Below are positions 45,900 through 57,332 of a stretch of DNA of 64,000 nucleotides, in pieces (the first letter of the stretch is position 1; the number at the start of each line of letters is the position of its first letter). Both the position numbers and the translations under genes were made by a program. The notes under the pieces were generated by a model. The model saw nothing but the letters and a program-made list of their open reading frames with translations, ran no database searches and was not told the DNA's origin. Source of the DNA: Liopterus haemorrhoidalis (lineage: Eukaryota > Arthropoda > Insecta > Coleoptera > Dytiscidae); the NCBI GenBank assembly GCA_963971575.1, contig OZ020625.1:1240001-1304000 (forward strand), written 5' to 3'.

Positions 45900-46560
45900 T
45901 ATTTAACCAGTGAGCTAGCGACCTGTAGTTAAAATTTTTCGTTTATCCGTAGTTTATTTAGTCTAAAAAAAATTTGGGTCTTTAATCATTTAACGCGTTT
46001 TGAGATTACATTTTTTTTAAATTTCAATTTACATTATTTTTGAAAATTTTGAATTTAAAAGAAGCACAACTCAAAAACGGCTAGCGATAGCGACCTGCGG
46101 TTAGAATTTTTGGAATCTTCGTAGTTTATTTAGTCTAGAAAAAATTTGAGGCCTTATTCGTTTTGAGTATTTTAAAATTATAACAACTTTTAAGATGGCG
46201 TGATTTATGGAAATTTTTATTTTCGCATGGATGATACATCCATGCGAAAATAAAAATAAGTGAGATACTCAAAATCGAAACACGATAAAGACCTGCAGTT
46301 TAAATTTTTGAAATCTTGAGGGCCTAATTGACTTGTAACCAAATTTTGGAAGGAAAAAAATTTTTGATTTTTTTTTATTTTTTTTCAAAATTTTTTCAAA
46401 ATTTTTTCAAAATTTGTTTAATTCTAACTAAAAAATGGAAAGGGATATAAATCTGCGGTTTGAATTTTCAAAATTCTCCTACATTGTTTAGTCTAAAAAA
46501 AAAAACTGGGCATTAAAAAACCAGTTATTAAGATTTGTATGGGCAGTAATCCAAAACCCT
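45900..46560. repeat. Degenerate tandem repeat around a perfect palindrome
   Basis: Units beginning AGCGACCTGYRGTTARAATT and containing GTAGTTTATTTAGTCTA recur near 45913, 46083, 46290 and 46447, strongly diverged. At 46213-46257 a perfect 21-bp palindrome with a 3-nt loop (TTTTCGCATGGATG ATA CATCC...) lies between units. Confidence 0.5.
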
Positions 46561-46924
46561 TGAAAATGACCAAAAATCGAAAAAATCATAAGGGGTAGAC
46601 ATTAAAAAAATCGTGATTTTTAAGCAAAAAATTTTTGTGTCCGATTTTATTGAAAATTGGCACAAATATGTATTTTGGGTCATAGATCAACAAAATTTTG
46701 TCCATTTTAAAGTTTGGGCAAAAGTTTTGGAATAATAGGCAAAAAACTGACCCAAATCGGTTCCAACTCAAAAACTAGGAAAGCATAATTTTATTAAATA
46801 TTTTTTTCATAATCCTCACTCCAAAATTAACTTAAAAATATATTTTGGTTAAAATCGGAGTAAAAAAATTTGGCCGTCAAAAAGGTTTCGCGTTAGATCC
46901 CATATAACTTGACAACGCAGTGGA
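46561..46924. other. No recognised feature
   Basis: AT-rich, possibly the degraded body of the mariner whose tail follows. Confidence 0.3.
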
Positions 46925-47000
46925 AAAAGTGCTTCGAAAATTGGTTCAAACGCATGAAAAAGTGTATTGATCTTCATGGAGAATATTTAAAAAAATAATA
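46925..47000 (+). pseudogene. mariner transposase C-terminus relic
   Basis: Translates WKKCFENWFKRMKKCIDLHG EYFKK then two stops, the mariner tail. No upstream domain can be read. Confidence 0.6.
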
Positions 47001-47494
47001 AAGCCACTTTTGTTGATAAATAATTGTTTTTGATCTCAAATCCCTAAATATAAAAGGCAACAATACTCGTATAGATCTAGGTGGAAATCTATTATTTATT
47101 TATATTTTTGATTTTAGTATCCCAGTCATATTTGGTGGTAGATACTTGAATAATATTTTCATGGAGAACTTAATTAAATCCTAAATTTATTTTTCAAGCA
47201 GTTACAAATATCCAAAAATAAAATTAATCCTAACAAACTTCCCACACCTTCCAATACATCAAAATAAGTAAATAAATAACTATTTTAAGTCTGTTCTCAT
47301 GACTTAACCTCGGTGAAGTATCAACTAACACTTTATATGTTGTCTAAGTAATTTGTTTATAAGATTTTTTACTCAACGTTTAACATATCCCTAATGTAAA
47401 TATAATGGTTTACAGATTAAAAACTTGGTAGGAACAGGGTTGGATTAAGGATTATATACAAGATTACTTAGTGAAGATTGTTAAAAATTCATAA
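47001..47494. other. No recognised feature
   Basis: AT-rich; nothing supported. Confidence 0.4.
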
Positions 47495-47532
47495 TACCCT
47501 TTTCACACTAGAACTTTAAGACGAGTGAACTT
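47495..47532. mobile_element. Truncated PIF/Harbinger-like MITE end
   Basis: TACCCTTTTCACACTAGAAC plus TTTAAGACGAGTGAACTTA, then an abrupt switch to hAT MITE sequence. Confidence 0.6.
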
Positions 47533-48107
47533 ATTTTTTTTTAAGTGAAATTTTAGAGTGAAATTTTTTTTTTTTTGCTCTTCACTTGGATTTTGTGAGA
47601 TGAGGATCTTTTTTTTGCTCTTCACTTGGATTTGGGAGGTGAGGACCTTTTTTTTTTGCTCCGTCCCGCATTGCCTTCTTAAGAAAATTGATGTGAAGTG
47701 TGAATTTTCACACATTTCTGGGTTTTGCAGGTATTTAGTAACTGAACAATGATTATTTGGGATGCCAAAACAAATTTTATATCAAAATATGTTTTTATGA
47801 ATTTTAATTCGAATGCCTAATACCATTATTTAAGTTTCTAAATATATGCAGTATTTTTTTTTTTATACAGCAAAGTTCATTAAGATTTTGAAAATTTCAC
47901 CTATGGCTACCATTGGTTGCTTACATCATAAGTCCCGCCCTTTGATTTCGTCAAACATAGAATTAAATTATAATTTCAACACTTTCCACTGGTTATTAAA
48001 TTTACGCTTTTAAAAATTAAATGCAACATTTACCAAATATAACTAGAATTTTAACAAAATAATTTAAACAAAATAAAAATGCAAAAAAAAAACAAAAAAT
48101 AAAATTA

Positions 48108-48190
48108 ACAAGATTCGAACCCTAGTTTGCAAGTTAACTTATATTATTAAGCGTACGACAAATCCAACCACGCCACGAAAGCTACTGGTC
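48108..48190 (-). repeat. tRNA-like cassette, type c, in H2
   Basis: Minus strand: TTCGTGGCGTGGTTGGATTT (A-box with one mismatch) and TAGGGTTCGAATCTTG (B-box 10 of 11), separated by an AT-rich, intron-like insert. Sequence unrelated to the type a and b cassettes. Confidence 0.5.
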
Positions 48191-48604
48191 TGGTATGTTA
48201 CACAACGTATTAAATAGTTAACATATTTTAGTTAAAAACACAAAACATGCGTTATTTTCCGAAAACATAATCTGATCAAAAATTCCTGTTGTACTATTCC
48301 GGTTCACACCAATGTACATTACTTAGAATTTTTTCAGATTTTTAGTTTAAACCATCTGGGCTACAGGGTGTGGGACAAAAATTTTTTTGCACAATTTTGG
48401 CAAAAATCGCATCAAAATAATTTATTTTGCAAAAATAAAATTTTGATCGTTAATCCACGTACTAAGGGCTTTCATTTGATACCCTACTCAGAATTTAAAA
48501 AAAATATTTTTTTTTTCGATGAGAATATATTTGTTTATATTTTTAGAGGGATATGTTTTTTAGATGTTTTAGTATTTTTCCTATGTGCGGGTCAAAGAGT
48601 AGTA

Positions 48605-49169
48605 ACGGGTGTTTTTTTTAGAGGTATAGAACTTTAAATTGCAATAAAACAACGATGGATTATTCGATTGACATGAATTTTTTTTTATTCGAAAGATAAT
48701 CTTGTGGCATTACATTAAGTCATACCAACAAGACGGCGCAACATGTCACACAGCTCGTGCCACAATCGATTTATTGAAAGACACGTTTGGTGACCGCCTA
48801 ATTTCACGTTTTGGACCTGTGAATTGGCCTCCAAGATCTTGTGATTTAACACCGCTGGACTACTTTCTGTGGGGCTATGTAAAGTCATTGGTCTATGCGG
48901 ATAAGCCACAAACGCTTGACCATTTGGAAGACAACATTCGCCGTGTTATTGCCGATATACGGCCACAAATGTTGGAAAAAGTCATCGAAAATTGGACGTC
49001 CAGATTGGACTACATCCGAGCCAGCCGTGGCGGTCATATGCCAGAAATCATATTTAAAATGAAATGCCACAAGATTATCTTTCGAATAAAAAAAAATTCA
49101 TGTCAATCGAATAATCCATCGTTGTTTTATTGCAATTTAAAGTTCTATACCTCTAAAAAAAACACCCAT
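48605..49169 (+). mobile_element. Short DD41D-type element with 107-bp inverted repeats
   Basis: TA-flanked (48603-48604 and 49170-49171). The 107-bp ends at 48605-48711 and 49063-49169 are almost identical after inversion, indicating recent insertion. Only the last third of the transposase remains. Removing it restores the H2 phrase GTATAAGCATGCC. Confidence 0.8.
48717..49062 (+). pseudogene. DD41D transposase, C-terminal third
   Basis: Starts abruptly at YQQDGATCHTARATIDLL, then NWPPRSCDLTPLDYFLWGYV and a helical tail ending GGHMPEIIFKM. The second and third catalytic Asp are present with 41 residues between them. The DNA-binding region and the first Asp are deleted. Clearly related to, but well diverged from, the intact protein at 11107-12195. 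Confidence 0.8.
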
Positions 49170-49228
49170 TATAAGCATGCCAAATTTCAACTCTCTAGGT
49201 TTAGCCGTTTGGCTACAATTTTTACCGA

Positions 49229-49262
<34 letters not shown>

Positions 49263-49326
49263 GACAAAATGACGGTATAAGGGTTTTTTGGTCATACCTA
49301 CAAAACCCTAAAAATGGTCACCCTAC

Positions 49327-49913
49327 CGTTTGCTATTCTGTGCATTTTCTTACGAAGAGGGGCGCATTATTTTTAGTAGCCCACGGGCGCCGATTTACTT
49401 AAGACGGCCCTGAGTACCCCCCTTAACATAAAACCTACAATTTGTGTACCTTGAAAAGAAAACCATAATAATGGAAATAGTTTACTAAACAGTCATCAGA
49501 TTACAAAAAACAGGAAGATAATTTTATTTTTGTATTATTTTTGACTGTTTAAATATTCTGCCAACCACGCATTGAGCCCAAGTCCATTGCCATGGCCTTC
49601 AAAAATTTCGCGAACTCCACAGATCTATACTAAATATAACATTTTATATCTAACACTCTTATTTCTGTCTCCCATACATGTCTGAGCCATAATTTTAATT
49701 TTGAGAACTTAGTCAGATCCTATACTAAGATACCTTACTATCAGTACATTGACCTGTAAACGCTACACTGTTAGTCAGAACAATAATTATATTACGTGAA
49801 GTTAAAGTAGTGCCAATGTAAACAACTTGGTGTTTTTTTCAATTTGATTTGATAATAATTGGGTAACAGGCACGTGCCAATATTAGATACTCAAAATATT
49901 TTTAAATCACTTA
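49327..49913. other. No recognised feature
   Basis: AT-rich; no supported gene. Confidence 0.4.
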
Positions 49914-50011
49914 CAGTAGATGGCCAAATTATTAGGGACAGTACACCTCCCCTGCAATTTTCAAGTTTACTTGCATTTTGTGAGAAAATAAATTGTTTTT
50001 AAATCATTTTT

Positions 50012-51080
50012 AGGGTTTTGTAGGTATGACCAAAAAACCCTTATACCGTCATTTTGTCGTCTGTCTGTCTGTCTGTCTGTCTGTCTGTTCGGTAAAAATT
50101 GTAGCCAAACGGCTAAACCTAGAGAGTTGAAATTTGGCATGCTTATATAACTCTTTGACCCGCACATTGGAAAAATACTAAAACATCTAAAAAACATATC
50201 CCCCTAAAAATATAAACAAATATGTGCTCATCGAAAACAAAAATATTTTTTTTAAATTCTGAGTAGGGTATCAAATGAAAGCCCTTAGTACGTGGATTAA
50301 CGATCAAATTTTTATTTTTGCAAAATAAATTATTTTAATGCGATTTTTGCCAAAAATGTGCAAAAAAAATTTTGTCCCACACCCTGTAGCCCAGATGGTT
50401 TAAACTAAAAATCTGAAAAAATTCTAAGTAATGTACATTGGTGTGAACCGGAATAGTTCAACAGGAATTTTTGATCAGATTATGTTTTTGGAAAAAAAAG
50501 CATTATTTGTGTTTTTTTGCTAATAATGTTGACAACTTATAGTTATATAATACGCTAAACAGTAACGTGTTTCTTGGTGCTGTGGCTAAGATACTTGCGT
50601 TCTGCCCAAGAATTCATATTCGGACTCATGTTCGAGTCCTACGTGAGGAGACAATATTATTTTTTATTTTTTTTTTGCATTTTTATATTGTTTAAATTAT
50701 TTTTTCAAAATTTTAATTATATTTTGGCAATTGTTGCATTTAATTTTTAATAGCGTAAATTTAATAACCAGTGGAAATTGTTGAAATTATAATTTAATTA
50801 TATATTTGAATGTATACGAAATCAAAGGGGAGGAGCTATGACTAAAAACAACCAATGGAAGCCATAGGCGCAATTTTCAAAATCTTAATGAACCTTGATA
50901 TATAAAAAAAAAAATACTGCACATCTTTAAAAACTTAAATAATGGTAATAGGCATTCGATTTAAAATTCATAAAAAAATATTTTGAGATAAAATTTGTTT
51001 TGGCATCCCAAATAATCATCATTCACTTACTAAATACCTGCAAAACCCTGAAATGTGTGAAAATTCACACTTCACATCAA
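50012..51080 (+). mobile_element. H2 element, full length, type b cassette
   Basis: Starts AGGGTTTTGTAGGTATGACC and ends GTGTGAAAATTCACACTTCA CATCAA, each side bordered by five Ts, the number present once at the empty site. GTCT tract at 50062-50090. Its limits are proven by comparison with 20113-20625. Confidence 0.8.
50574..50652 (+). repeat. tRNA-like cassette, type b
   Basis: GGTGCTGTGGCTAAGATACT is A-box-like (one mismatch) and CATGTTCGAGTCCTACG has 10 of 11 B-box positions. Sequence differs completely from type a although the position in H2 is the same. Confidence 0.5.
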
Positions 51081-51500
51081 TTTTTCTTCTATATTCTTGT
51101 TGCTAGTATCATTATTATTTTAAAAAGCGGGAGATCGCCAAAGAAATCATCACCACCAAGTGGCAATTGATAGAAACCCTTATCAGAGAGTGGCATCACA
51201 ACCCCAATCACCGACACAATGCAAAAGTCTGCATAAAAAGCATGCCCAAACGCCTGGAAGCCGCAATCGCAGCAAAGGGTGACATTACACAATATTAAGA
51301 TTTTACTTAATTTGTTAAATTAACACTTTTTATACAAAAATAAATGGTTATGAATAAGCAATTATGTAGTTTTATATTCTAAATAAAGCACTCTAATGAA
51401 TAAAAATAAATACGAGACCCAAAGCCACTTATTTCCTCACTAAATTCATTTGAAAACTACAGAAAATCTGCACTGTCCCTAATAATTTGGCCATCCACTG

Positions 51501-52470
51501 TCATATGCCAGAAAGTAATGTTTACCTCAAGAAGGAAAGGAGAAACTCGAAGAGTTTCTCCCGAATTTCATGTCTCTTTATCAAGGGACGCTCTATCGAA
51601 TAAAAAATAAAAATATGTACCAATTTACCCCGTTAGGGATGAAATTTTAAAGAACAGTCAAAATGCTTTCTAAATAGAAACCTATGTAACAAAATTAAGT
51701 GTTATAACTCGGAAAATACATTTTCGTTTCTATAATTCATCCCGAATGTAGATTTGCCCATTTAGGGGTTGATTAAGGCAAAATCTTGAATTTCTGTTTT
51801 AAACATTTGTATAGGTAACATTTGAAAGCAAAAACCAAGTCGATATCTCATTGAGCCTAACAAATATTGAGGCATCCCTTAATCATATTTCACCCTTTGG
51901 GAGTCGAATTTAGAAAAATCACTTTTTAGTGGTTGCTTACGATATGGACGGAATATAAGCCCCGAATTTCATGTCTTAATCTCCATTGGATGTTCTATCG
52001 AATAAAAAATACCAGTTTACTCCTTTAGGGATGAAACTTGAAAAAACTGTCAAAATACTTATTTTTGAAAATGTTTCAAAGGTGTTTTGAAAAGCCGAAT
52101 GCGACGAATTGTCCGGACACCGGGCAAGAACCAATAATCTGTAAAATTAATAATAAGTTTAAGAAAATAAAGTTCGGTTATTTTCTGACCTCGTATTAGG
52201 AGGTTACATTGAAAGTCACTGTTTTCTTTTGTTTTTTTAGTAAAGCTGCGTCCAGAGCTCTTAAATTAGTTGACTATAGACTATAGCTTGTGCACTGTTG
52301 ATCGTCACTACGAGTTTGTTATATGGTAACGCAAGCAACCGTTCAGAGCTCTAAATTTAATAAATTATACCTTGTTGATTGTGGATAGTTTTCCAAACTT
52401 ATAGTTAGTGAGTCATTTTAACACATTGTCTCGTAACTTGTAGTGATGGGAGTAAATAGCGAAACTACGC
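51501..52470. other. hAT-interior-like text and piggyBac-like MITE part
   Basis: 51530-52080 shares phrases with the interior of 31491-32715 (TCTATCGAATAAAAAAT, CGAATTTCATGTC). 52245-52470 is about half of the piggyBac-like MITE (GCTGCGTCCAGAGCTCTTAA). No gene. Confidence 0.4.
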
Positions 52471-53063
52471 GTCATCTGTATGCTTACGGGACGTCAGTCT
52501 TTGTTTATCGTATATGTTATATACACGTGAAGTTTGATTTTTGGCTATAAATACAAAAAAATCGTTTAATTTTTTGATTTTCTACTTGTATTAATTTTTT
52601 TTTTTTTCGATAAGAATGTTTCCTCGTTCTAAATAAATTTTCTTACATTCATTTTGATGTGAAGAGAATAATCAGTGAAATATTTCAATATTTTAGGTTT
52701 AGAATTAGAGTTTTAGGACGTGAAAAAATGCGTAGAACAAATAAAATTTGTTTTCTTATAAACAATTTTTATTGTATAGTTTTTTTCTGATAAGATAGTC
52801 CTATTTATAAATGAAACATTTTAAGTTTTTTTAGTACCAGTTTTAACCCAGAAACCCTAAGAAAGAAAATTTTGAGATACCATGCCTATATTTAATTCTG
52901 GTTCTACTCTATTGTACCAAATTTCATTAAAATACGTCCAACCGTTTTTAAAAACAGATATAACCTCCAATTTTATTAATTACTATATTATTATAGCAAT
53001 TTGTTTTTCTATTTTTACACACACAGATGAAGCACTATTCGCCAACTTCTGTGTGATTTAAAC
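52471..53063. other. No recognised feature
   Basis: AT-rich; nothing supported. Confidence 0.4.
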
Positions 53064-53554
53064 CAGGGCTTCGAACCGGAACTGAACCGAAAACCGAAAA
53101 AAACCGTTATTTTTGTCGGAACGAAAACCGGAACTGAACCGAAAAAAAATATCGGTTTATTTCGGTTCAGATAATGTTTATGTGAGTGAATATAAAATAC
53201 ATTTTATTTAAGATTATTTTTTAAACTGATGAGAAGAAAAAAATTTTTTAACTGATAAGTAAAAAAATGCTCTTCTATTATTTCGGAAGGAGGGGGGGGG
53301 GGGGTGAACGCCAAGAATCCCCCCTTGGCAGCGGCCTTGGTATGATTATTACAAAATAAGGAATAAAATGTTCTACTAAATTATAGTAGAAAATAAATTT
53401 CTATTACAAATACAAGCATTTACAAATTTATCACTCGGAACTGAACCGAAAACCGAAAAAAACCGTTATTTTCGCCGGAACCGAACCAATATATATTTTT
53501 TTAATTGAACCGGAACGAAAACCGAAACGAAAAAAATAACGGTTCGAAGCCCTG
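53064..53554. mobile_element. hAT MITE (CAGGGCTTCGAACCG family), reference copy
   Basis: 491 bp with an exact 8-bp target duplication ATTTAAAC (53056-53063 and 53555-53562) and inverted ends CAGGGCTTCGAACCG. The arms contain ACCGAAAACCGAAAAAAACC repeats and a central poly-G run. Confidence 0.85.
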
Positions 53555-53562
53555 ATTTAAAC

Positions 53563-54394
53563 CGTCTTACCCTGAACACCAAATTTTACTATATTTATTT
53601 AAAAATTTGTTTAAATAATATAATCGACGCATAATGTATGTTAACATTTGTGGTGTACGGGTGCTGTGGTAAGTTATCGGCTAGTGACGCTCCGTTTGCC
53701 GTCAAATTTAATTTCCTCGTACTCCCCCGTATTAGTAATTCACTACCGGATCTTCCTCCTTATTGTATATTATATATGGTTTGTTAACTTTACAAGCGGC
53801 AAACTTTGGACCTTTGATCCTTTGAAAATTTCACAGGAATTTCTAAACTCCTGTTTAACGCTTGGATTATTTATTTGTTAGTTTAATTATCATTATTTAC
53901 GAAATAATATTACTTAGTAAATCAAAAGGTATATGACAAAACATTATTCTGGCTTATGACAATATAAATTAATTATCATCATTAGCGCGACAGCAAAAAT
54001 TGAGTCTTGGCCTGCTGTTTGCAGATTTCGGACCCAGGGGGTGTGTTTTGGGTGGGAGGGGGTTAAGGCGTTGCGAAATCCGTAAAAAATAAAATTGTCC
54101 TTTAACAATTCACGCAAAAACGGATTGACATATTTAAACGTAATTTCGAATGATGATACAGTAGAACCAGGATTCGAACATAGGCTACATGGCATGTCAA
54201 AATTCACACTTACTACTCTAAAACTATAATAAAATATAAACAAGGTCTTACTACGGATTTTCCACTTCAAATGGTAATAGTTGCTGCCATTCTTAAAGAG
54301 AAGATACTTCAAATTTCAAGCACAACAGAATTAACTGAGCTATTTAGTGATCAAGTATGCTACAGTATCTCTAAGTTTTGCAGATTTGACTACC
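53563..54394. other. No recognised gene
   Basis: A GGATTCGAACATAGGCTACA phrase near 54170 echoes the hAT interior at 32110. No coding motif on either strand. Confidence 0.4.
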
Positions 54395-54486
54395 GCATTA
54401 TTGTTGGTTCCTCACTTTACCCGTCACTGTAGCTACGGCAGAAAGATCATTTTCTACGGCCAAAAAGCACGATTGCACGATGAAAG
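54395..54486 (+). pseudogene. hAT dimerisation-domain relic
   Basis: From 54408 the frame reads FLTLPVTVATAERSFSTAKK, the hallmark of the C-terminal hAT dimerisation region (LxLPVTxAxAERSFSxxK). No longer coding context; an M13-type MITE end follows at 54497-54540. Confidence 0.65.
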
Positions 54487-54629
54487 TAACTAGAATGCAA
54501 AATCTAGTTCCACCTAATCGTTTGGAATAGCCTATACATAAAAACAAAATTTGGGGGGGGGGGTCTAATTATATTTTGCGGAGGTTAAAAAAAAAGTTAC
54601 GCCACTGTCTCGTTATGTAATGAACTCTC

Positions 54630-54960
54630 AGTATTTTTCTAATATGTGGGTCAAAGAGTTGTATAAGCATGCCAAATTACAACTTTCTAAGTAGATCCAT
54701 TGGGCTACAATTTCAACCAAACAGATAGACAGACAGACAGACAGTTTTCATCTTCTTTAGTTTTAGGTCATCTCGGACCCAGATCAAAGTATCAAAGACA
54801 ATCTGAACCCAAGTAGAATTTTGCTTAAATGTTCAAAAATATGGCACCAATGTTGAAAAAGTATTCTTGAGACAGACAGACACATGAGTGAGGTTATAAG
54901 GTTTTTTTTTGTGGTCATACCTACAAATCCCAAGATTGGATGAAAAAAGTTGTTAAAACT
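54630..54960 (-). mobile_element. Diverged H2 5' region
   Basis: GTGGGTCAAAGAGTTGTATA AGCATGCCAAATT and GTGGTCATACCTACAAATCC match the H2 5' region, with GACA units at 54725 and 54883 split by unrelated sequence. Confidence 0.45.
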
Positions 54961-55211
54961 AAAAAAAATCTTTCATTTCGAAGTCACTGTCTTATAAAAC
55001 CATCCTCATATAGTGATTTCTTGCGTATACAGTGCAGGCTCCTCTTAAAGAGTAAAAATAATAAAAATATAGGACAGCAGAATTAGGAAAACGATAACAG
55101 ATAATAAACATTTTACGAAGTCACCACAATTAGTTTAAAGACACACAGATGTCACACTATTCGTAACACTCTAACTTCATTAACTGTAAACGGTGCTTTG
55201 GATGTTAAAAC

Positions 55212-56773
55212 CAGGGCTTCGAACCGGAACTGAACCGAAAACTGAAAAAAACCGTTATTTTTGTCGGAACGAAAACCGGAGTTGAACCGAAAAAAAATAT
55301 CGGTTTATTTCGGTTCAGATAATGTTTATGGGAGCGAATATAAAATACATTTTATTTAAGATTATATTTTAAACTGATGAGCAGAAAAATCGTATTTTTT
55401 TTAACCGACAAGTTAAATAAAATTGCGCTTCTATTATTTCGGGAGGATAGGGGGGGGGGGCGGAACACCGCCCCGGCGGCCTTGGTATGATACAAAATAA
55501 GGAATAAAATGTTCTTCTAAATTATAGTAGAAAATAAATTACTAATACAAATAAAAGCATTTTAAAATTTATCACTCGGAACTGAACCGAAAACCGAATA
55601 AAAACGTTATTTTTGCCGGAACGAAAACCGGAGCTGAACCGAAAAAAAAATATCGGTTTATTTCGGTTCAGATAATGTTTATGGGAGCGAATATAAAATA
55701 CATTTTATTTAAGATTATATTTTAAACTAATGAGCAGAAAAATCGTATTTTTTTTAACCGACAAGTTAAAAAAAATTGCGCTTCTATTATTTCGGGAGGA
55801 TAGGGGGGGGGGGGCAGAACACCGCCCCGGCGGCCTTGGTATGATATAAAATAAGGAATAAAATGTTCTTCTAAATTATAGTAGAAAATAAATTACTAAT
55901 ACAAATAAAAGCATTTAAAAATTTATCACTCGGAACTGAACCGAAAACTGAAAAAAACCGTTATTTTTGTCGGAACGAAAACCGGAGCTGAACCGAAAAA
56001 AAAAATATCGGTTTATTTCGGTTCAGATAATGTTTATGGGAGCGAATATAAAATACATTTTATTTAAGATTATATTTTAAACTGATGAGCAGAAAAATCG
56101 TATTTTTTTTAACCGACAAGTTAAATAAAATTGCGCTTCTATTATTTCGGGAGGATAGGGGGGGGGGGGCGGAACACCGCCCCGGCGGCCTTGGTATGAT
56201 ACAAAATAAGGAATAAAATGTTCTTCTAAATTATAGTAGAAAATAAATTACTAATACAAATAAAAGCATTTTAAAATTTATCACTCGGAACTGAACCGAA
56301 AACCGAAAAAAACCGTTATTTTTGCCGGAACGAAAACCGGAGCTGAACCGAAAAAAAAAATATCGGTTTATTTCGGTTCAGATAATGTTTATGGGAGCGA
56401 ATATAAAATACATTTTATTTAAGATTATATTTTAAACTGATGAGCAGAAAAATCGTAATTTTTTTAACCGACAAGTTAAAAAAAAATTGCGCTTCTATTA
56501 TTTCGGGAGGATGGGGGGGGGGGGGCAGATCACCGCCCCGGCGGCCTTGGTATGATACAAAATAAGGAATGAAATGTTCTTCTAAATTATAGTAGAAAAT
56601 AAATTACTAATACAAATAAAAGCATTTAAAAATTTATCACTCGGAACTGAACCGAAAACCAAAAAAAAAAACGTTATTTTGCCGGAACAAAAACCGGAAC
56701 CGAACCGATATTTATTTTTTTAATTGAACCGGAACAAATACTGAAACGAAAAAAATAACAGTTCGAAACCCTG
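55212..56773. mobile_element. hAT MITE with internal tandem amplification
   Basis: Same inverted ends as 53064-53554 and an exact 8-bp target duplication GTTAAAAC (55204-55211 and 56774-56781). The interior is expanded to four units of about 355 bp: CGGTTTATTTCGGTTCAGAT starts at 55301, 55654, 56009 and 56364. Each unit carries a poly-G run. Confidence 0.85.
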
Positions 56774-56929
56774 GTTAAAACTATCTAATAAAATCCCCAA
56801 TGCACAGTGAACAGTCTGTAATATTTGGTATGTAGTAACGTTTTAGGAACACACCAAAATGAATGACTTTATTAACATCCTTATGAACAATAACAATGAT
56901 AATAATCCCAGCAATATGTACAAAGATAA

Positions 56930-57332
56930 AGTCTGTTGCAAACGGTTAGGCGGAACTAGATTTTGCAATCTAGTTACTTTTATCGTTTAAATCATGCTTT
57001 TCGGCCGTTTTGTTTAAGCTTTGTAAATCATACAAACAAACATTTTTTGGCTAAGGTTAATATCATTTTAAAATGTCAATTTCTTTATATTTTGATTTTT
57101 TGTGTCATTCTTAATACAAATATCCCATTTATTTATTTTTTTGTCATTAAAATATGTAAGAAAAATAATTTAATTTTGACATATGTCATTCGTTTCCATG
57201 GTTTCATTGTTGGAATTTTAAATTTTGACATTGCAACGTGAAAAATGAAATAACCCAAGCAAGGTCCCTTTTCGTGACAACCTAAAAGAACTAAATTCCC
57301 ATTTAGTTCCGCCTAACCGTTTGAAACAGACT
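56930..57332. mobile_element. Long M13-type MITE, complete
   Basis: Ends AGTCTGTTGCAAACGGTTAG and its inverse, about 30 bp of inverted repeat, around 340 bp of AT-rich sequence. A second copy begins at 63568 in inverse orientation. Confidence 0.65.

Larger units (their letters stand above)
47694..49312 (-). mobile_element. H2 element, full length, with nested DD41D element
   Basis: Left end (3') TTGATGTGAAGTGTGAATTT TCACAC; right end (5') CATACCTACAAAACCCTAAA. The GTCY tract is at 49228-49264 and the tRNA-like cassette at 48108-48190. Three levels of nesting are visible: DD41D element in H2 in hAT MITE. Confidence 0.75.
47533..49326 (-). mobile_element. hAT MITE (TAGGGTGACC family) split by H2
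   Basis: 47533-47693 carries the internal units and GTCCCGCATTGCCTTCTTAA GAAAA; the missing terminus TGGTCACCCTA reappears at 49316-49326 after 1.6 kb of H2. Joining the flanks reproduces the uninterrupted terminus seen at 44020-44055. Confidence 0.7.
49914..51500 (+). mobile_element. Tc1-derived MITE filled by H2
   Basis: Same element as 20113-20625, interrupted after AAATCATTTTT by H2 and resuming at CTTCTATATTCTTG. The left TA is intact and the right one mutated to TC. Encodes the same Tc1 tail remnant (ESMPKRL in the other copy; KSMPKRLEAAIAAKG here). Confidence 0.8.

Noticed and set aside
48702..49280. A 192-residue transposase gene
   Set aside because: Only the first 115 or so residues are transposase; the rest is read-through of the inverted repeat and the flanking H2 tract.
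53648..53881. 77-codon hydrophobic frame
   Set aside because: No start context, no recognisable motif, and AT-rich composition typical of chance frames here.
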